Of a stretch of DNA of 64,000 nt, positions 61,501 to 64,000 are shown in pieces. The translations under genes and the position numbers were made by a program. Origin of the DNA: Crenobacter cavernae (GTDB lineage: Bacteria; Pseudomonadota; Gammaproteobacteria; Burkholderiales; Chromobacteriaceae); the NCBI RefSeq assembly GCF_003355495.1, contig NZ_CP031337.1, positions 873,001 to 937,000 on the forward strand. The letters run 5' to 3'. Under the pieces are notes generated by a model. The model made no database searches. It saw only the letters and a list, made by a program, of their open reading frames with translations, and was not told the DNA's origin. The number at the start of each line of letters is the position of its first letter. The first letter of the stretch is position 1.

Positions 61501-63965
61501 TTCACCGTGGTGGAGCCGGTGTAATCGCTGCCGCACAGCACCAGCGTGCCTTGCCCTTCTTTGGTCAAGCCCCCGGCTCCCGAAATCGTGCCGTTCTCGG
61601 TCAGCGTGGTGGCATTGGCCACGTCGAAGGTACCGTTGCCGGTCAACGCGATAGCGCGCGCCGAATCGTGGGTCGCGGTGGTCGCCAGCGTGCCGTTGTT
61701 CAGCGTCAGGCCGCCATCGGCGGCGCCCAGCGCCGCGTCGGCCGCCACTTTGACCGTCGCGCCGCCGCTGATCGTGGTGCCGCCGCTGTAATCGCTGCTG
61801 CCACTCAGGGTCTGGGTGCCGCCGACTACCGTCAGCCCGCCCGTGCCGTGGATGCCGCCGGCGAAGTTGCCGCTGGCCTGGCTCAGCGTCAGCGTCTTGC
61901 CGCCCAGTTGCACCGCGCCGTTGCCGGACAGCGTCTCAATAGTCGTGCCGTTGTGGGTATTGGCGATGTCGAAAGTGCCGTTATTGGCCAGGCCGCTCGA
62001 TGCGGCGATGTTGCCGTCGCCGGCCAGTGCCAGCGTCGCGCCATTGTCGACGGTGGTCGCGCCGGTGTAGTCGTTGTCGCCGGACAGGATCTCGGTGCCG
62101 CCGGCCACGGTGACGCCGCCGCTGCCGTGAATCGCGCCGGCAAAGCCGCCGCTGGCCTCGACATCGCTGCCTTCGCCGGCGACGAAGGTGCTGTTGGCGT
62201 TGCTCAGCGTCAGCGTCTTGCCGCCGAGTTGCACGTTGCCGTTGCCGGACAAGGTCTTGATGGTCGCACCGCTGTTGGTGGCCGCGATGTTGAAGCTGCC
62301 GTTGTTCGCCACGCCGCTCGACTCGGCGATGTCGCCGCTGCCCGCCAGCGCCAGCGTCGCGCCGCTACCGATGGAGGTCGAGCCGGTGTAGCCGTTGTCG
62401 CCGGACAGCGTCAGCGTGCCGCTGCCGGTCTTGTTCAGGCCGCCGCTGCCGCCGATGTCGCCCGAGAAGGTGGTGCTGCTGTTGTCGCCGCCCGCGTTGA
62501 GGTTGGCCGAGCCTAGCGTCACGTGGCCGGCGCCGGCCAGCGAGCCGACGGTCTGGTCGTAACTGTTCAGGTCCAGCGTCGCGCCCGACGCGACCGTCGT
62601 GGCCGAAGCCGACGACAGCGCGCCGGCCTTGCCGGCCTCGAGCGTGCCGCTGTTCACGTTGGTGGCACCGCTGTTGGCATTGCTGCCGCCGAGCACCAGC
62701 GTGCCGCTGCCGGTCTTGCTCAGAGCGCCGCCGCCCGAAATCACGCCGTTCTCGGTCAGCGTGGTCGACGCGGCCACGTCGAGCGTACCGTTGCCGGCCA
62801 GCGCGATATTGCGCGCCGAGCTGTGGGTCGCCGTGCTCGCCAGCGTGCCGTTGTCAAGCGTCAGGCCGCCGCTGGCGGCGCCCAGCGCCGAATCGGCCGC
62901 CACTTTCACGGTCGCGCCGCCGCCGATCGTGGTGCCGCCGCTATAGGTATTGGCGCCGCTTAGGGTGGTGGTCCCCGAGCCGGTGAAGGTCAGACGGCCC
63001 GAGGCGCCGCTCTTGTCGGCGATCACGCCGCTGAAGGTCGCCGAATTGCCGTTGGCGTCGATGGTGCCGCCGCTATTGGCGACGGTGAAGTCATTGCTGA
63101 TCGTCGGGCTGGCGCTGTCGATCTGCAGCGTGCCGCCCTCGAACGCCGGGTTGACGGTGCTGCCCAGCTTGCTGGCGAGATAATGCGACTGCGCGGTGTC
63201 GATGTCGGTCGCGGCCGGCTGCTGGGTCGACGAACCGGCGTTGCCCGGCACCGAGTTGAGTTCGACGGAGGCCGAGCGCAACGTGCCGCCGGCGTACAAG
63301 ACATCGCCGTTGCCGTCGCCGTAGATACGGACCTGGTCGAAGAAGTTGGTGTCGTTGATCGCGCCGATAAAGGTGAAGGTCCTACCGCCGCTCGATTCGG
63401 GCACGTCGGACATCTGAGTGGCCGTGCCGATCAACTGGGCCGTATCCCAGGTGCCATTGTTGCCGAACTGGATGTACAGCGACGAGTTGTAGCAGCAGGT
63501 TCCCCAGTCGCCCATTTCGATGCCGAACGCGTTGAACTGGCTGCCAAAATTGAAAGTCAGCCCCGAGCCGATGGCCCCCGCCCCCGACACGGCGCTCATG
63601 TTGATGCCCTGGCCGGTCGGCGAACCGGCCAGGCTGGGCGCGTTCGACAGGTAGGTGTCGTCGACCGTACGGCTGGCGCCGTTGCTTGGCGTGATGCTGA
63701 TCCCGTTCGCATTCCAGTTCGTCCCTGCACTCAATCCCGACAGGCTCGTCGAGATTAGGTTCGGCGTGCCGCCCTGTGCATACTGGCTGACCGTGTTGTC
63801 GAAGTAGGTCCGGCCGCCGGCAAGGGTCTGGAAGTACACCACCGGCACCGCCAGCGCCGCCCCGGACGCGCCGAACAGCACCGCCCCCGTCAGCGCGCAT
63901 ACCGCGACCGAAGTCATCTTGCCGCCCACCTTGGTGAGCTGATACGTCAAATCGGTTCTTTTCAC
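58506..63965 (-). CDS. Large autotransporter adhesin with passenger beta-strand repeats
   Basis: An 1819-residue type V secreted protein with a GTG start. Signal peptide (MTSVAVCALTGAVLFGASGA, cleavage near residue 39). Residues about 40-250 form a separate N-terminal domain (AFGIEMGDWGTCCYNSSLYI) that I do not recognise firmly. From about 260 to 1380 come many autotransporter-associated beta-strand repeats (variants of KTGSGTLTLSGDNGYSG), giving a predicted beta helix. The last 280 or so residues are the outer-membrane barrel, ending LRIRF with terminal Phe. Likely an adhesin or biofilm factor. Four repeat copies (58822, 61066, 61351, 62503) read Ser-Ala-Asn or Ser-Ala-Lys. Confidence 0.92.
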   Translation of the reverse strand: MKRTDLTYQLTKVGGKMTSVAVCALTGAVLFGASGAALAVPVVYFQTLAGGRTYFDNTVSQYAQGGTPNLISTSLSGLSAGTNWNANGISITPSNGASRTVDDTYLSNAPSLAGSPTGQGINMSAVSGAGAIGSGLTFNFGSQFNAFGIEMGDWGTCCYNSSLYIQFGNNGTWDTAQLIGTATQMSDVPESSGGRTFTFIGAINDTNFFDQVRIYGDGNGDVLYAGGTLRSASVELNSVPGNAGSSTQQPAATDIDTAQSHYLASKLGSTVNPAFEGGTLQIDSASPTISNDFTVANSGGTIDANGNSATFSGVIADKSGASGRLTFTGSGTTTLSGANTYSGGTTIGGGATVKVAADSALGAASGGLTLDNGTLASTATHSSARNIALAGNGTLDVAASTTLTENGVISGGGALSKTGSGTLVLGGSNANSGATNVNSGTLEAGKAGALSSASATTVASGATLDLNSYDQTVGSLAGAGHVTLGSANLNAGGDNSSTTFSGDIGGSGGLNKTGSGTLTLSGDNGYTGSTSIGSGATLALAGSGDIAESSGVANNGSFNIAATNSGATIKTLSGNGNVQLGGKTLTLSNANSTFVAGEGSDVEASGGFAGAIHGSGGVTVAGGTEILSGDNDYTGATTVDNGATLALAGDGNIAASSGLANNGTFDIANTHNGTTIETLSGNGAVQLGGKTLTLSQASGNFAGGIHGTGGLTVVGGTQTLSGSSDYSGGTTISGGATVKVAADAALGAADGGLTLNNGTLATTATHDSARAIALTGNGTFDVANATTLTENGTISGAGGLTKEGQGTLVLCGSDYTGSTTVNAGTLKACKADALAKDSAVTVAESATLDLDGHDQTIGSLAGAGDVALGSAKLTTGADNGSTTFSGDIAGTGGLSKTGSGTLTLSGDNGYSGATHVDGGTLKAGKAGALPQDSAVTVASGATLDLDGFDQSIGSLAGAGNVALGSANLNTGGDNGSSTFSGDIGGTGGLSKTGSGTLTLSGVNNYSGGTAINGGVVQIASNGALGAASGGLSLNNGTLKVAESFSTARDIALAGEGRLDVATGKALSSTGTVSGNGPLIKNGAGTLTLDGENTYHGGTVVNDGILQVASDAALGDASGDITLNGGTLQTTANMGTDRKITLLSNSQLLTDAGTTFTQNGGIDGSGRLFKAGTGTLVLTGTNTYSGGTTINGGDVQVADGSSLGTGTVLLNGGTLHTTETLAANQQVLVSGNSQARVDAGTTALLSGTISDGGSSGCFNKTGSGTLNMTGSATLNNGTCVQDGMLRANGALNSWVLVYAAGTLRGTGQINGDMTVNGTLAPGNSPGLLTQSGTTTMLAGSTFQEDIDGTTIGNGAGHYSHLEITGGQFIINDNVTLAPQLRGITGSANNTFTPSVGDLFRIVTADGGVVGRFDTLTQPASGLAADTRFTAFYNMRGSNSVDLALTPTSYAAYLRNGRGNVNAQSAGGVLDKLLTHQDDGSATATQSELLYAVAGVSGGAMPDLARRLSGEVHGALAAAAPQAGRALQNQVAGRLGSTAAIGNDLSAEQDLWLDVSTSRGDFDADEYASGYRTKRDQYTLGRDLYGNGATKSRLGAGVSYARNHVTADAGSGSVDATMAFVYGQVGAGDFIVDGIAAYGYSRWKTQRSDPLQQAGVFETAANGKEALLGVGVRLPLEAGGMSLEPFARALWQQSRRDGAGEGTASAAALSLQDYSANGSRVLAGLSGGSPVKDPLADSFTYQFSVAVGRDIGDEGQPAVQARLAGERLTVVAPRSGRDFVQASLNGTVQLDRRSYAYFGLNGEVGSGRSEFGATAGLRIRF
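60968..62648 (-). repeat. Imperfect DNA repeats of about 245 bp within the autotransporter gene
   Basis: Three highly similar blocks, about 60968-61212, 61254-61498 and 62404-62648, share the same order of sequence: the KTGSGTLTLSG-coding part, the Ser-Ala-Asn/Lys repeat copy, and the SIGSLAGAG-coding part. Shorter variants fill the rest of the passenger. Such blocks could recombine and change passenger length. Confidence 0.8.
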
Positions 63966-64000
63966 CTTCTACCCCCTAGTTTTTGCAAATCGAACATCCG

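Larger units (their letters stand above)
1868..62511. repeat. Dispersed uptake-sequence-like 9-mer TTGGCCGAG / CTCGGCCAA, about 50 copies
   Basis: First bases of plus-orientation copies: 1868, 7837, 9197, 10956, 13457, 13487, 13768, 14718, 15940, 18078, 19737, 21785, 26463, 26616, 28066, 29902, 30572, 35137, 51572, 53769, 54310, 58822, 61066, 61351, 62503. First bases of reverse-complement copies: 7846, 11806, 13788, 15950, 17624, 17861, 19726, 21774, 22278, 24944, 29917, 30196, 33607, 36519, 37627, 39039, 40426, 41527, 43165, 43313, 44505, 45102, 48162, 52169, 56433. The 5' flank prefers AAGG (12 copies), AACG (6) or AAGC (5). Fifteen copies are intergenic, 35 are in genes. The count was made by eye, so a few may be missed. 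Confidence 0.93.

Noticed and set aside
58473..62963. Plus-strand open frames opposite the autotransporter gene
   Set aside because: They mirror the repeats of the real gene and encode repetitive Val/Ala/Pro-rich sequence with no signal or domain.

Overview
The window is about 64 kb of high-GC DNA with tightly packed genes and short intergenic gaps. Gene content and order point to a betaproteobacterium, most likely order Neisseriales (Chromobacteriaceae-like): a complete mraZ-to-lpxC division and cell-wall (dcw) cluster, gatCAB next to mreBCD-mrdA-rodA, type IV minor pilins, a SiaABC module, and no sporulation or Gram-positive features. The Gram-negative assignment rests on lpxC, an RND efflux pair, a YfaZ porin-like protein, lipoproteins and an autotransporter. 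The family-level assignment is an inference.

Layout. 1-10.5 kb: end of a DUF3422 protein, an MscS channel, siaA-siaB-siaC, proA, a small lipoprotein, an MFS exporter, and norQ-norD on the minus strand. 10.5-16 kb: a periplasmic binding protein, tcdA, a small Cys-rich protein, ltaE and a prolyl oligopeptidase. 16-20 kb: a five-gene minor pilin operon (PilE-like, FimT/FimU-like, PilW, PilX, PilV). 20-30 kb: yfaZ, tlyA, a small membrane protein, an RND pump with its fusion protein, pyrC, a TusA-like protein, an NRDE protein, a CNP1-like protein and an EamA transporter. 30-49 kb (minus strand): mraZ-rsmH-ftsL-ftsI-murE-murF-mraY-murD-ftsW-murG-murC-ddlB-ftsQ-ftsA-ftsZ-lpxC, continuing into a 60-residue membrane protein, moaC and a secreted ParB-like protein. 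49-58.4 kb: gatCAB (minus) divergent from mreB-mreC-mreD-mrdA-rodA (plus). 58.5-64 kb: one very large autotransporter gene made of imperfect repeats.

The most notable signal is not a gene. The 9-mer TTGGCCGAG (reverse complement CTCGGCCAA) occurs about 50 times in the window by hand count, 25 in each orientation, where base composition alone predicts about one. Twelve copies extend to AAGGTTGGCCGAG. Six inverted pairs lie just downstream of genes and form hairpin terminators; most other copies are inside genes, mainly in the frame encoding Leu-Ala-Glu and using the TTG leucine codon. This is the pattern expected of a DNA uptake sequence, but the motif differs from the GCCGTCTGAA family of Neisseria and from the Pasteurellaceae uptake motifs. 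The window also carries a minor pilin cluster, the kind of protein (ComP) that reads such sequences in Neisseria.

Functional links: the dcw cluster and the mre/mrd operon together encode most of the septal and lateral peptidoglycan machinery (precursor synthesis, SEDS glycosyltransferases FtsW and RodA, transpeptidases FtsI and PBP2). The dcw promoter with its MraZ repeats can be read directly. SiaABC lacks an adjacent SiaD cyclase, and NorQD lacks adjacent NorCB. No tRNA, rRNA, insertion sequence, prophage or CRISPR array was seen.
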